Source of the DNA: Streptomyces sp. NBC_01381
Lineage (GTDB): Bacteria > Actinomycetota > Actinomycetes > Streptomycetales > Streptomycetaceae
DNA length: 64,000 nucleotides
Reading direction: 5' to 3'
Assembly: GCF_026340305.1 (NCBI RefSeq)
Contig: NZ_JAPEPI010000001.1
Location: forward strand, 4,278,001-4,342,000
Shown here one piece after another: positions 14,985 to 23,650 of this stretch. The notes under the pieces are model-generated. The model was not told the DNA's origin and made no database searches. It saw only the letters and a program-made list of their open reading frames with translations. How positions within the stretch are numbered: the first letter of the stretch is position 1; each line of letters opens with the position of its first letter. The position numbers were made by a program, and so were the translations under genes.

Positions 14985-17900
14985 TCACCCCGCCGGACGG
15001 AGCGGAAACCGCTCGGAAAGAAGGGTCAGCGCCGTGCCCAGGCGGTCGATGTCCTCGTCGGAGTTGAGGGCCGTGAGCTGTACGCGGAAGCCGACCCGGT
15101 CGTGCGGCACGAGCGGATAGGCCGCCAGCGTCACATAGATGCCCTGCTCCCACAGGAAACGGCCGACCGCGTCCAGGTCGTCGGCGTTCTCCAGGGGGAT
15201 CTCCACGATCGGCAGCTGATCGGAGTTGAGCGTCTCCACGCCGAGCGCCGCCACGTGATCGAGCACCCGGACGGTCTTGCGGTGCAGATCGGCGCGGATG
15301 GCGTCGCCGCGCCGGTCGTTGACCTCCAGGCCGGCGAGCGCGGTGGCCAGGGAGGCCGTCGGCGACGGCCCGGAGTACAGATACGGGGCCGCCGTGACCT
15401 TCAGATGGTCCTTGAGCCACGACGGCAGCGCGAGAAAGGCGAGCAGCGACGAGTACGCCTTGGAGAAACCGCCGACGAGCACGACACCGTCGTACGTCTC
15501 GCCCGTGTGCCGCACGACGCTGTTGCCGCGCAGTCCGTAGGGGCACGGCTCGTTCGCCCCGCGCTCCCCGATCACACCGAAGCCGTGCGTGTCGTCGATG
15601 TACAGCGTGGCGTCCAAGTCCCGGCAGATACCGGCCAGTTCGGGGATGTCGGCGATGTTACCGCTCATGCTGTTGACGCCGTCCAGGCAGACGAGGCGGG
15701 CCGTTCCCGCGGGCAGCGCCCGCAGCTCGGCGGCCAGTTCGTCCGGCCGCTGGGCGTGGAACCGGCGCAGCGTCGCGCCCTGGGCGCGGGCCGCCACACA
15801 GCCGTCGTACACCGTGCGGTGGGCCGCCGCCTCGACGAAGACATGGCCTCCGTCCGCGAGGACCGGGATCACCGAGGCGTGGATCAGGGTCGCCGTCGGC
15901 AGGAGCAGCGTGTCGGGCGCGCCGAGCAGCGCGGCGAGCCGTTCCTCGATCTCCGGGTAGAGCCGGGGGCTGCCGATGAGGCGGGACCAGCTGGGGTGCG
16001 TGCCCCAGCGGCGTACGGCGGGTTCGATGGCCCCGATGATCTCCGGGTCGCAGTCGAAGCCCAGATAGTTGCAGGACGCGAAGTCGATCAGCCAGTGGTC
16101 TCCGCTGCGGATGTGCCTGCCGCGCACCTCGTCCAGGACGGCGTCGCTCATCGGACTGGTCCGCCGCAGCTCGTCGAGATCGCCCCAGCGCGGGTCGTGC
16201 CGCATGTCCAGGGGCTCGGCATCCGCCCGGCTCGTGGCGGTCTCCCTCGCGGGGGCGAGCGGCTTGGACAGGACCGGTGTGGACGGTGCGGACAGTGCGG
16301 ACTGGACGGGGGCGGCTGGGACGGCGGCCCGGGCGGTCGGCGCGGCGCGGGCGCCCCGGGTGCCCCGGCATCCGGCGCCACCCCGGAGCATGCGTTCGCC
16401 CTGCTCCGCCGTCAGCGGGCGCGCGAAGAGATACCCCTGCCCGAAGCGGCAGCCCATCCCGGCGAGCAGGTCGCGCTGCACGGGATCCTCGATGCCCTCG
16501 GCGATGACCTGAAGGCCCAGCGTGTCGGCGAGGTGGACGATGCCTTCGACGAGGGCGACCTGCCGGGTGTCGTCGCCGATGCCGTCGATGAAGGACTTGT
16601 CGATCTTCAGTACGTCGATGGGGAACTCCCGCAGATACCGCAGCGAGGAGAATCCCGTCCCGAAGTCGTCGACCGCGATGCGCACCCCGAGGTCCTTGAG
16701 CGCCTCCATGACCGCCTGGATCTGGCCGTCCCGCCGCATCAGCACCGACTCGGTGAGCTCCAACTGCAGTGACCCCGCGGCGAGTCCGGGCGTCCGCAGC
16801 GCCTTGCGCACGTCGTCGAGGAAGCCCGTGTCGCGGAACTGCCGCGCGGAGACGTTGACGCTGACGTACGGCGCGGCCGATGCGGCCGCCACCGTCCGCT
16901 GCAGTGCGACGATGTCGGCGGTGGCGTTGGCGAGCACCCAGGCGCCCAGCGGCGTGATGTGGCCGGTCTCCTCGGCGAGCGGGATGAACTGCTGCGGCGG
17001 CACCAGACCGCGCTGGGGATGCGGCCAGCGGGCGAGGGCCTCGAAGCCGACGATCTCGGCGGGCGGCCCGTCCGGTTCGCCGGTCCGATGGCCGTTGGCC
17101 GTGATGTCCACGACGGGCTGGTAGCGCAGCGCGAACTCCTCGTCGGCGATCGCCCGGTCCAGGCTCGCCTGCAGGTCGTGCCGCTCTCGCATCCGTACGT
17201 GCAGCCGTGGCCGGAAGCGGCGCCACTGGCGCTTCCCGGCGGCCTTGGCGGCGTACAGGGCCAGGTCGGCGTGGGCGAGCAGCTCCTCGGAGCCCGAGCT
17301 GTCCGCGGCCGTGGCCACGCCGACGCTCGCCGACGCGCTCACCGTGGCGTCGGGCAGATGGAAGGGCCGGCTGAGCGCCTGCACCACCTGGGCGGCCAGG
17401 ATCTCGGCGTCGGCGGGCTTCTTCGCGTCCTCCATCAGCACCGCGAACTCGTCGCCGCCGAGCCGGGCCGCGGTGTCGCTGCGGCGCAGCGTCTGCGCGA
17501 GCCGGGAGCCGACGGCGGTGAGCAGCCGGTCGCCGACCGAGTGCCCCATCGTGTCGTTGACGACCTTGAAGTCGTCGAGGTCGATGAAGAGCACACAGGT
17601 GAGGGTCGACTCGCGGTCGCCACGCAGCAGCGCGCGCTCGATCCGCTCCAGGAGCAGCGTCCGGTTGGGCAGGCCGGTCAGCGCGTCGTGGAAGGCCCGC
17701 TGGGTGAGCTCGTGCTCCAGCTGACGCTGCTCGGTCACGTCCCGCAGGGTGACGACAAGGCCCCGGACCGTCGGGTCGTCGCGCAGATCGCTGCAGCGCA
17801 CCTCCACCTCGACGCGCCCGGTGTCGCGCCGCATCCACCAGTAGTCGTGGGGTTCGCGCTGTCCGCCGTCGCGCAGGGCCCGCAGGACCCGCCCCGCGCG

Positions 17901-19481
17901 GCGCCGGTCGCGCGCGTCGACCAGCTCGGGCAGCGTCGTCCCGATCAGCCGGGCGGCCCCGAACACGACCGCAGCGGACGGACTCGCGTACCGCACGGTG
18001 TCGTCGTCGTCGACGATCAGGATGACGTCCGACGCGTTGCGCACCAGCGTGCGGAAGTACGCCTCGCTCTCCCGCCGGATGATCTCCTGGCGCAGCGCGA
18101 TGCGCTCCATGGCGAGGCCCGCGTGCGAGGCGAGGATCTCCAAGGAGCCCCAGATCTCGGTGAGTTGGCGCTCGGGGCCCGCCGCGATCAGCACACCCGG
18201 CGGCGCGTCGCCGGCGGGGCGGTCGCGCTGGATCATGGGGCACACCAGGGCGCTCCCGGGCGCCCCGAAGCGGGGGGTGATGTCCGGGCCGAGCTCGGCG
18301 ACGGGCACCAGATGGGTGCGGTCAAGGGCGAGTTCGGAGGGCAGGGCCGAGGGAGATCCGTCGGCGCCGGGCAGCAGGGTGGCCGTGCGGACATCGGGCG
18401 CGGACAGCTCGGTGACCGCCCCGTCGCAGGTCTCCGCGATCTCCTCGGGCCTGACCGCCGACACCAGGGAGGAGGCAGCGGTACGCAGCGCCAGCTCACG
18501 GTCCACGGCCTTGCGGTGTGCCACGACCATCCCGCCGAGCCGGAAGATCACCAGGAGGAACAGCGCACCGGAGAACGCGGCGATCACGGGCGCGTCATGG
18601 GCCCTGCCCGCGAGCCCCTCGGCGAGCAGGACGGCCGGGGCGATCAGGGTGGCGAGGGCGAGCAGCGCGAGCCGGTGCGTCGGCGGCAGCAGGGACTTGC
18701 GCTGATGCGCGTACGCGGTCAGTTCCACCATCGACGGATGCAGCGCCGCGAGCCCCCAGGCCGTGTAGAAGACGATCCAGCCCAGGTCGAGCGGGGTGCC
18801 GGTCTGCCACAACCCGTTGAGCTGCAGAATTCCGTACGCGATGTCGAAGCCGAGCAGCGTGACGGTGCCGACGGCGAGGAGCTGCACGCAGCGGTTGTGG
18901 CCGGACACGGAGCCGGGGGTGAGCATTCCGGCAAGGAGCGCGAGGACCAGCACGTCGCCCAGCGGGTAGGCGATGCTGATCGCGCGCTGCGCCCAGGTCA
19001 GGCCCTCGACCTCGGTGAGCGGCTGGACGAGATAGACCCAGACGGGCAGCGCGAGGCCGCCGGTGAAGATCAGCGCGTCGAGCAGGCTCGGCAGGTCGCG
19101 GCCCGCCCAGCGGTAGCGGACGAGCCCGAAGAGCCCGGCGGCGAACAGCGGATACGTCGCCAGGTACAGGGCGTCGGCGGGGGAGGGAAACGGGTTGGAG
19201 GCGTGCAGATACTCCTCGACCACGTTGTAGTACGTGTCACCGGCGGCGAAGGTGAGCAATCCGGCGGCGAGCACCCACCACGGCCAGCGGTGCGCGGGAC
19301 GGTGCACGCGCACGCCCGTGAACACGGCGGCGACACCACCGAGACCGATGAGCGCCCAGAGCGGAGCACGCAGGTCCGGAAGGGTCAGATAGGCCGCGGT
19401 GAGGGCGGCGACCAGAAGCACATAACCGGCCATCAGCCGGTTTCGCGCCCGCAGCTCTCCCCGAGAACGTGCCCGAAGCAA
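14985..19481 (-). CDS. Membrane PAS-GGDEF-EAL protein fused to alpha-oxoamine synthase
   Basis: 1498 residues, one open frame. Order: about ten membrane helices (1-310), a GAF-like region (330-480), PAS (about 487-600, AYFRTLVRNASDVILIVDD), GGDEF (675-679, RLGGDEFAVLM), EAL (814-816, with NVSARQF, ELTES, DDFGTGFSS, KIDKSFIDG, IAEGIED all kept), a Pro/Ala linker (about 1050-1115) and a PLP enzyme of the 8-amino-7-oxononanoate synthase class (FASCNYLGFD, IDDTHGFGV with D1296 and H1299, GGFSKAYSS with Schiff-base K1341). Known: GGDEF/EAL make and degrade c-di-GMP; oxoamine synthases condense an amino acid with an acyl-CoA. The TTG start at 19481 follows GGGAGG; ATG 19433 is an alternative. No stop or ribosome site separates the two halves. 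Confidence 0.88.
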   Translation of the reverse strand: MLRARSRGELRARNRLMAGYVLLVAALTAAYLTLPDLRAPLWALIGLGGVAAVFTGVRVHRPAHRWPWWVLAAGLLTFAAGDTYYNVVEEYLHASNPFPSPADALYLATYPLFAAGLFGLVRYRWAGRDLPSLLDALIFTGGLALPVWVYLVQPLTEVEGLTWAQRAISIAYPLGDVLVLALLAGMLTPGSVSGHNRCVQLLAVGTVTLLGFDIAYGILQLNGLWQTGTPLDLGWIVFYTAWGLAALHPSMVELTAYAHQRKSLLPPTHRLALLALATLIAPAVLLAEGLAGRAHDAPVIAAFSGALFLLVIFRLGGMVVAHRKAVDRELALRTAASSLVSAVRPEEIAETCDGAVTELSAPDVRTATLLPGADGSPSALPSELALDRTHLVPVAELGPDITPRFGAPGSALVCPMIQRDRPAGDAPPGVLIAAGPERQLTEIWGSLEILASHAGLAMERIALRQEIIRRESEAYFRTLVRNASDVILIVDDDDTVRYASPSAAVVFGAARLIGTTLPELVDARDRRRAGRVLRALRDGGQREPHDYWWMRRDTGRVEVEVRCSDLRDDPTVRGLVVTLRDVTEQRQLEHELTQRAFHDALTGLPNRTLLLERIERALLRGDRESTLTCVLFIDLDDFKVVNDTMGHSVGDRLLTAVGSRLAQTLRRSDTAARLGGDEFAVLMEDAKKPADAEILAAQVVQALSRPFHLPDATVSASASVGVATAADSSGSEELLAHADLALYAAKAAGKRQWRRFRPRLHVRMRERHDLQASLDRAIADEEFALRYQPVVDITANGHRTGEPDGPPAEIVGFEALARWPHPQRGLVPPQQFIPLAEETGHITPLGAWVLANATADIVALQRTVAAASAAPYVSVNVSARQFRDTGFLDDVRKALRTPGLAAGSLQLELTESVLMRRDGQIQAVMEALKDLGVRIAVDDFGTGFSSLRYLREFPIDVLKIDKSFIDGIGDDTRQVALVEGIVHLADTLGLQVIAEGIEDPVQRDLLAGMGCRFGQGYLFARPLTAEQGERMLRGGAGCRGTRGARAAPTARAAVPAAPVQSALSAPSTPVLSKPLAPARETATSRADAEPLDMRHDPRWGDLDELRRTSPMSDAVLDEVRGRHIRSGDHWLIDFASCNYLGFDCDPEIIGAIEPAVRRWGTHPSWSRLIGSPRLYPEIEERLAALLGAPDTLLLPTATLIHASVIPVLADGGHVFVEAAAHRTVYDGCVAARAQGATLRRFHAQRPDELAAELRALPAGTARLVCLDGVNSMSGNIADIPELAGICRDLDATLYIDDTHGFGVIGERGANEPCPYGLRGNSVVRHTGETYDGVVLVGGFSKAYSSLLAFLALPSWLKDHLKVTAAPYLYSGPSPTASLATALAGLEVNDRRGDAIRADLHRKTVRVLDHVAALGVETLNSDQLPIVEIPLENADDLDAVGRFLWEQGIYVTLAAYPLVPHDRVGFRVQLTALNSDEDIDRLGTALTLLSERFPLRPAG

Positions 19482-19606
19482 TGGAAAAGCGCCTCCCTGC
19501 GTGGCAGGGACACCGGGCCGAGGATCGCGTCAACCGGGTCTCGCTCCTTCGATCGTAGGCCCGGCGGGTGAGGGGCTGCATCTTCTCGGTCTTCTCGCCG
19601 GGAGGC
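19482..19606 (-). promoter_or_regulatory. Structured leader with ribosome-site hairpin before the GGDEF-EAL-oxoamine synthase gene
   Basis: On the minus strand TCCCTGC (19510-19504), loop CAC, then GCAGGGA (19500-19494) form a 7-bp hairpin whose 3' arm contains most of the AGGGAGG ribosome site (19498-19492). A second long-range pair CCGGGCC/GGCCCGG (19558-19564 with 19513-19519) lies just upstream. The fold would limit translation; whether a ligand, temperature or protein opens it is unknown. I could not match it to a c-di-GMP riboswitch. Confidence 0.45.
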
Positions 19607-21277
19607 TCAGTCATCCGCCGGGGGCAGGGCGGCGCCGACGGGCGGGGGATGGCCGACCGTCTGCCCGAAGTAGTCGACGGGGCCCGGGTCGATGCCGAAC
19701 AGCGCCTGCAGGTCCAGGCCCTTGCCGGCGAGGGCCGCGCAGTCCGGGGCCAGCAGGTGCGCGTCACCGGCGGAGTTCACGTCGGGCAGCTCGCCGCCGG
19801 CGAGGCAGGGATCGACGGTCAGGCCGACGGGCTGTCCCTGGAGGCGTTCCTGTCCGGTCGCCGCGCTCCACGCCTTGAGGCCGGCGAAGGTGCGGTCGCC
19901 CCACTGCGCGGTCCACTGTCCTTGCGGGGCACGGTAGTTGTTGCCCTGCACGAGGACGTTGGCGGCGGTCAGGCCCTCGTCCGCGAGGACCAGCGGGGAG
20001 CCGTCGGTGATGAAGTTGTTGTTGCGGACGGTGACGCCGGTCTGCCCGTCCATCAGGCGCAGGGCGGGACCGCTCCTGCCGTCCTCCAGGACGGTCATGA
20101 CCACGGTGTTCTGGTACATCCGCAGATTGCGCACGTCGTGGCCGTAGACCGCGAGCCCGCCGAATTGCGGCAGCCTGCGGCCGTTGTCGGAGGACAGGTT
20201 GTAGCGGATGGTGTTGTCGGTGTGCGCGCCGTTCACCACGCGGGTGTAGGCGTAGAAGCCGGAGCCGTCGTTGTGGAACGCCAGGTTGTACTGCATGGTC
20301 GAGCCCGAGACGTTCTCGTCGAACCCGAATCCGGCACCGTCGACCTCGGAGCGCGTGTGGTTGCGGTATGCGGTGTTGTGCTCCAGGAGTACGTCGGTGG
20401 CGTCGTAGGCCCAGATGCCGACCGGGCCCGACGGCGCCGTGATGGCCGATCGGGCGCCGTTGTCGTGGGCGGTGGAGTTCCGCACCGTCGCCTGGCGCAC
20501 GGAGCCGAGGATGATGCCGTCGCCGGTGTGCCGGCCGTCCGCCTTCGGGTCTCCGGCGTTCCGGTAGGCGGTGACGTCCTCGACCTCGAAGTCCTCGTGC
20601 GCGTAGGCGGGTTGGCGGGGCTCGAACTTCGGGCCGTAGGTCAGCAGCCCGGCGTCCTTGTTGCCGTGCAACTTGGCCTGACGCACCGTCACATCCTTGA
20701 AGCCGGTGCGCTCCTCGTTGCTGCCGACCGCGATGCCCGCCCGGAATCCGGAGATCTCGACGTCGGAGACCAGGACATGGTCGATCGGTCCGCCGCCCGG
20801 ACGGTCGGCGTAGAGGTTGATGCCCCCGTCGCCGGCGTAGGCGGCGCGGTCCCCGGTCACGTGAAGATCGCGGATCTCCACGCCCGCCGTGTTGTGCACG
20901 GAGATGCCGGGGGTGCCCTCGGCGTCGACGGTGGCCCGGCCCTCGCCGTACGACCCGATCACCACGGGCCGGTCCGCGTCGCCCGCCTCCGAGCCGTTCA
21001 GCGTGATGGTGCCGGTGAAGCGGCCGCCGCCTTCCAGGAGCAGCCGGTCGCCGGGCTCCAGCGCCACGCGTTCGGCACGGGCCAGCGTCCGCCAGGCCTT
21101 GTCGGGCGATGAGCCGTCGTTGTCGTCGTCGCCAGCGGCGCCGACGTAGTACGTGCTGGTCGGCGAGTAGTGCGGCGTGGCGGCGCAGCCGCCGGCCGCG
21201 ATCAGCGCGATCGCGGCGACGAGCGCACCTGGGGCGGCACGGCGCCCCAGGGCGGACGCGGCGGCTGTCCTGCGCAT
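19607..21277 (-). CDS. Right-handed parallel beta-helix lipoprotein
   Basis: 556 residues. A lipoprotein signal (hydrophobic stretch ending IAAGGC, C31) is followed by repeated beta-helix coils (GVEIRDLHVTGDRAAYAGDGG, DATDVLLEHNTAYRNH, VRNLRMYQNTVV, QTGVTVRNNNFI) typical of polysaccharide lyases, C5-epimerases and DUF1565/NosD-like proteins. It opens with TYYVGAAGDDDNDGSSPDKAWRT, a signature of this group. Catalytic residues cannot be assigned by eye. ATG 21277 follows GGAGG and lies 5 bp after the UDP-sugar decarboxylase stop, so it ends the exopolysaccharide operon; a role in trimming or modifying the polymer outside the cell is inferred. Confidence 0.85.
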   Translation of the reverse strand: MRRTAAASALGRRAAPGALVAAIALIAAGGCAATPHYSPTSTYYVGAAGDDDNDGSSPDKAWRTLARAERVALEPGDRLLLEGGGRFTGTITLNGSEAGDADRPVVIGSYGEGRATVDAEGTPGISVHNTAGVEIRDLHVTGDRAAYAGDGGINLYADRPGGGPIDHVLVSDVEISGFRAGIAVGSNEERTGFKDVTVRQAKLHGNKDAGLLTYGPKFEPRQPAYAHEDFEVEDVTAYRNAGDPKADGRHTGDGIILGSVRQATVRNSTAHDNGARSAITAPSGPVGIWAYDATDVLLEHNTAYRNHTRSEVDGAGFGFDENVSGSTMQYNLAFHNDGSGFYAYTRVVNGAHTDNTIRYNLSSDNGRRLPQFGGLAVYGHDVRNLRMYQNTVVMTVLEDGRSGPALRLMDGQTGVTVRNNNFITDGSPLVLADEGLTAANVLVQGNNYRAPQGQWTAQWGDRTFAGLKAWSAATGQERLQGQPVGLTVDPCLAGGELPDVNSAGDAHLLAPDCAALAGKGLDLQALFGIDPGPVDYFGQTVGHPPPVGAALPPADD

Positions 21278-21282
21278 CGGAA

Positions 21283-22266
21283 TCAGGCCTCCACGGGCTG
21301 CGGCGGCGCCAGGGACGGCACCTTGGCGGGCGGCGGCCCGGAACGGGCGGTGAACCACGCCACCGTGTGCCGCAGCCCTTCCTCCAGGGTGACCCGAGGA
21401 ACCCAGCCGAGCTCTTCGAGCGCCCGGTTGATCACGGGGCGGCGGCGGGTCGGATCGTCGACGGGCAGCGGGCGGTACTCGATGGGGGAGCGCGATCCGG
21501 TGATCTTGCGGACGAGTTCCGCGAGCTCACGGACGGTGCGCTCGCTGGGATTGCCGAGGTTCACCGGGCCGCTGTGGCCGCTGTCGAGCATCGCCACCAG
21601 GCCGCGTACGAGGTCGTCGACGTAGCAGAAGCTGCGGGTCTGGCCGCCGTCGCCGTAGATCGTCAGCGGTCTGCCCGCAAGCGCCTGGCGGACGAAGGTC
21701 GACACCACGCGCCCGTCGTGCGGCCGCATCCGCGGACCGTATGTGTTGAAGATCCGTACGATGCCCACGTCGACGCCCAGGCTGCGCCGGTAGGCCATGG
21801 AGAGCGCCTCCGCGTACCGCTTGGCCTCGTCATAGACACTGCGCGGGCCGACCGGGTTGACGTGGCCCCAGTAGTCCTCGGGCTGCGGGTGGATCTCCGG
21901 ATCGCCGTAGACCTCGCTGGTCGAGGTCAGCAGGAAGCGGGCGTCGTGCCGCTGGGCCAGGCGCAGGGCGTTCTCGGTGCCCCTGCTGCCGACGGCCAGG
22001 GTCTCCAGGGGCAGCCGGTGGTAGTCGGGCGGTGACGCGGGGCTCGCGAGGTGGGCGACCGCGTCCACCGGGCCCGGCACGTCGAACGGCTCGGTCACGT
22101 CCGCGTGGCGCAGCCGGAAGCGGTGCGCGCCGCGCAGGTGGGCGACGTTCTCCGGTTCGCCGGTGCAGAAGTTGTCCAGGCACCAGACGGTGTCGCCCCT
22201 GGCGAGGAGCGCCTCGCACAGATGGGAGCCCATGAATCCGCCGCCGCCCGTCACCACGACTCTCAT
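21283..22266 (-). CDS. NAD-dependent epimerase/dehydratase, UDP-glucuronate decarboxylase-like
   Basis: 327-residue extended short-chain dehydrogenase: NAD motif GGGGFMGSH, STSEVYGDPEIHPQ, catalytic YDEAK, and the R-rich substrate region NTYGPRMRPHDGRVVS with TIYGDGGQTRSFCYVDD. These residues match UDP-glucuronic acid decarboxylases, which make UDP-xylose. The start ATG 22266 overlaps the UDP-glucose dehydrogenase stop (ATGA), so the two enzymes are coupled and fit a UDP-glucose to UDP-glucuronate to UDP-xylose path. Other UDP-sugar epimerase activities remain possible. Confidence 0.85.
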   Translation of the reverse strand: MRVVVTGGGGFMGSHLCEALLARGDTVWCLDNFCTGEPENVAHLRGAHRFRLRHADVTEPFDVPGPVDAVAHLASPASPPDYHRLPLETLAVGSRGTENALRLAQRHDARFLLTSTSEVYGDPEIHPQPEDYWGHVNPVGPRSVYDEAKRYAEALSMAYRRSLGVDVGIVRIFNTYGPRMRPHDGRVVSTFVRQALAGRPLTIYGDGGQTRSFCYVDDLVRGLVAMLDSGHSGPVNLGNPSERTVRELAELVRKITGSRSPIEYRPLPVDDPTRRRPVINRALEELGWVPRVTLEEGLRHTVAWFTARSGPPPAKVPSLAPPQPVEA

Positions 22267-23639
22267 GACGCACCTCCGGTGAGTGCCGCCACGGGGGCGG
22301 TGGGTCGTGAGGGGGCGGCCGCCCGCGCCGAGAGTCGCGGGCGGCCCGGTGCGTGCACGGCCCAGCCGGCCGCCGACCAGGAGCGCGGGTCGAGGCTGTT
22401 GCGGGCGTCCACGAGGACGGGGGAGCGGACCACCGCGGCGAGCGCGGCGGGGTCGATGTCGCGGTACTCGGGCCAGTTCGTGAGATGCAGGACCAGGTCC
22501 GCGTCCTCGCAGGCCTTGTCGACGTCCAGGGTGTAGGTCAGCTCCGGGTGGACGGTGCGCGCGTTGTCGACGGCCTGGGGGTCGTGCACGCGGACCGTGG
22601 CGCCCTGTTCCTGCAGGGCGGCCGCCACGACGAGGGCCGGCGAGTCGCGCACGTCGTCGCTGCCGGGCTTGAACGCGGCGCCGAGGACGGCGATCCGGCG
22701 GCCGGTGAAGGAACCGCCGAGGAGTCCGCGTGCCTGGTCGACGGTGCGCCTGCGCTGCCGGGTGTTGATCCGGTCGACCTCGTGCAGGAACACCACGGCG
22801 TCGCCGGCGCCGAGCTCCTCGGCGCGGGCGGCGAAGGCCCGGATGTCCTTGGGGAAGCAGCTCCCGCCGAAGCCGAGCCCAGGCTCCAGGAAGCGCGGCC
22901 CGATCCGGGAGTCCGCGCCGATGGCCGCGGCGAGCACCGACGCGTCGGCGCCGGCGGCGTCGCACACCTCGGCCATCGCGTTGATGAAGGAGATCTTGGT
23001 GGCGAGGAAGGAGTTCGCCGCCACCTTGACCAGCTCCGCGGTGGCCGGATCGGTGCTGAAGAACGGCACCCCGGCCAGGATCATCGGCGTATAGATCGCC
23101 CGCAGCACCCCCTCGGCGTGCTTCGACGAGACGCCCACGACGAGCCGCTCGGGCCGCATCGTGTCCTGGACGGCGGAGCCCTCGCGCAGGAACTCGGGGT
23201 TCCAGGCGACCTCCGTGCCCGGGGTCATCTTGGCGAGCCGCTCGGAGAGCCGGGCCGCCGTGCCCACCGGCACCGTGGACTTGCCGACGATCAGGCTGCC
23301 GGGCCGCAGATGCGGGGCCAGGCTGTCCACGACGGCGTCGACGTACCGCAGGTCGGCGGCGTTGCTGTCGGACCGCTGCGGGGTGCCCACGCACACGAAG
23401 TGCGTCCGGGCGAACGCGGCGCCCTCGGCGAGCGACGTGGAGAAGCGCAGCCTGCCCGACGCGACGGTGCGGGCGAGCAGCTCGTTCAGGCCGCTCTCGT
23501 GGATGGGGGCCCGGCCCGCCGCGAGCGATGCGATCCGTTCGGCGTCGATGTCGATGCCGAGGACCTCATGGCCCAGGTCGGCCATGCACGCGGCGTGCAC
23601 CGTCCCCACGTATCCGGTGCCTATCACTGTCATCCTCAT
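22263..23639 (-). CDS. ugd: UDP-glucose 6-dehydrogenase
   Basis: 458-residue NAD-dependent enzyme oxidising UDP-glucose to UDP-glucuronate. N-terminal Rossmann domain (VIGTGYVGTVHAACMADLGH), substrate region ATAELVKVAANSFLATKISF, catalytic cysteine in GFGGSCFPKD, C-terminal domain with GAAFKPGSDDVRDSPAL. ATG 23639 (MRM) follows GAGGAG; a second ATG is at 23633. The C-terminal 35 residues are an Ala/Pro-rich tail. It sits between galE (11-bp gap) and the UDP-glucuronate decarboxylase-like gene (4-bp overlap). Confidence 0.95.
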   Translation of the reverse strand: MRMTVIGTGYVGTVHAACMADLGHEVLGIDIDAERIASLAAGRAPIHESGLNELLARTVASGRLRFSTSLAEGAAFARTHFVCVGTPQRSDSNAADLRYVDAVVDSLAPHLRPGSLIVGKSTVPVGTAARLSERLAKMTPGTEVAWNPEFLREGSAVQDTMRPERLVVGVSSKHAEGVLRAIYTPMILAGVPFFSTDPATAELVKVAANSFLATKISFINAMAEVCDAAGADASVLAAAIGADSRIGPRFLEPGLGFGGSCFPKDIRAFAARAEELGAGDAVVFLHEVDRINTRQRRRTVDQARGLLGGSFTGRRIAVLGAAFKPGSDDVRDSPALVVAAALQEQGATVRVHDPQAVDNARTVHPELTYTLDVDKACEDADLVLHLTNWPEYRDIDPAALAAVVRSPVLVDARNSLDPRSWSAAGWAVHAPGRPRLSARAAAPSRPTAPVAALTGGAS

Positions 23640-23650
23640 GACGTCGCTCC

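Noticed and set aside
11737..15546. 1269-codon minus-strand frame
   Set aside because: It runs antisense to the response regulator and GH15 genes and through the wrong frame of the fusion gene; no motifs.
14985..16205. Separate oxoamine synthase gene starting at ATG 16205
   Set aside because: That ATG has no convincing ribosome site and the frame is continuous with the EAL domain, so the fusion is the simpler reading; not fully excluded.
16959..19571. 870-codon plus-strand frame
   Set aside because: Mirror of the GGDEF-EAL gene, low-complexity, no start or domain support.
19482..19606. c-di-GMP (GEMM) riboswitch before the fusion gene
   Set aside because: Hairpins are present but the GEMM conserved loops could not be found; kept only as a structured leader.
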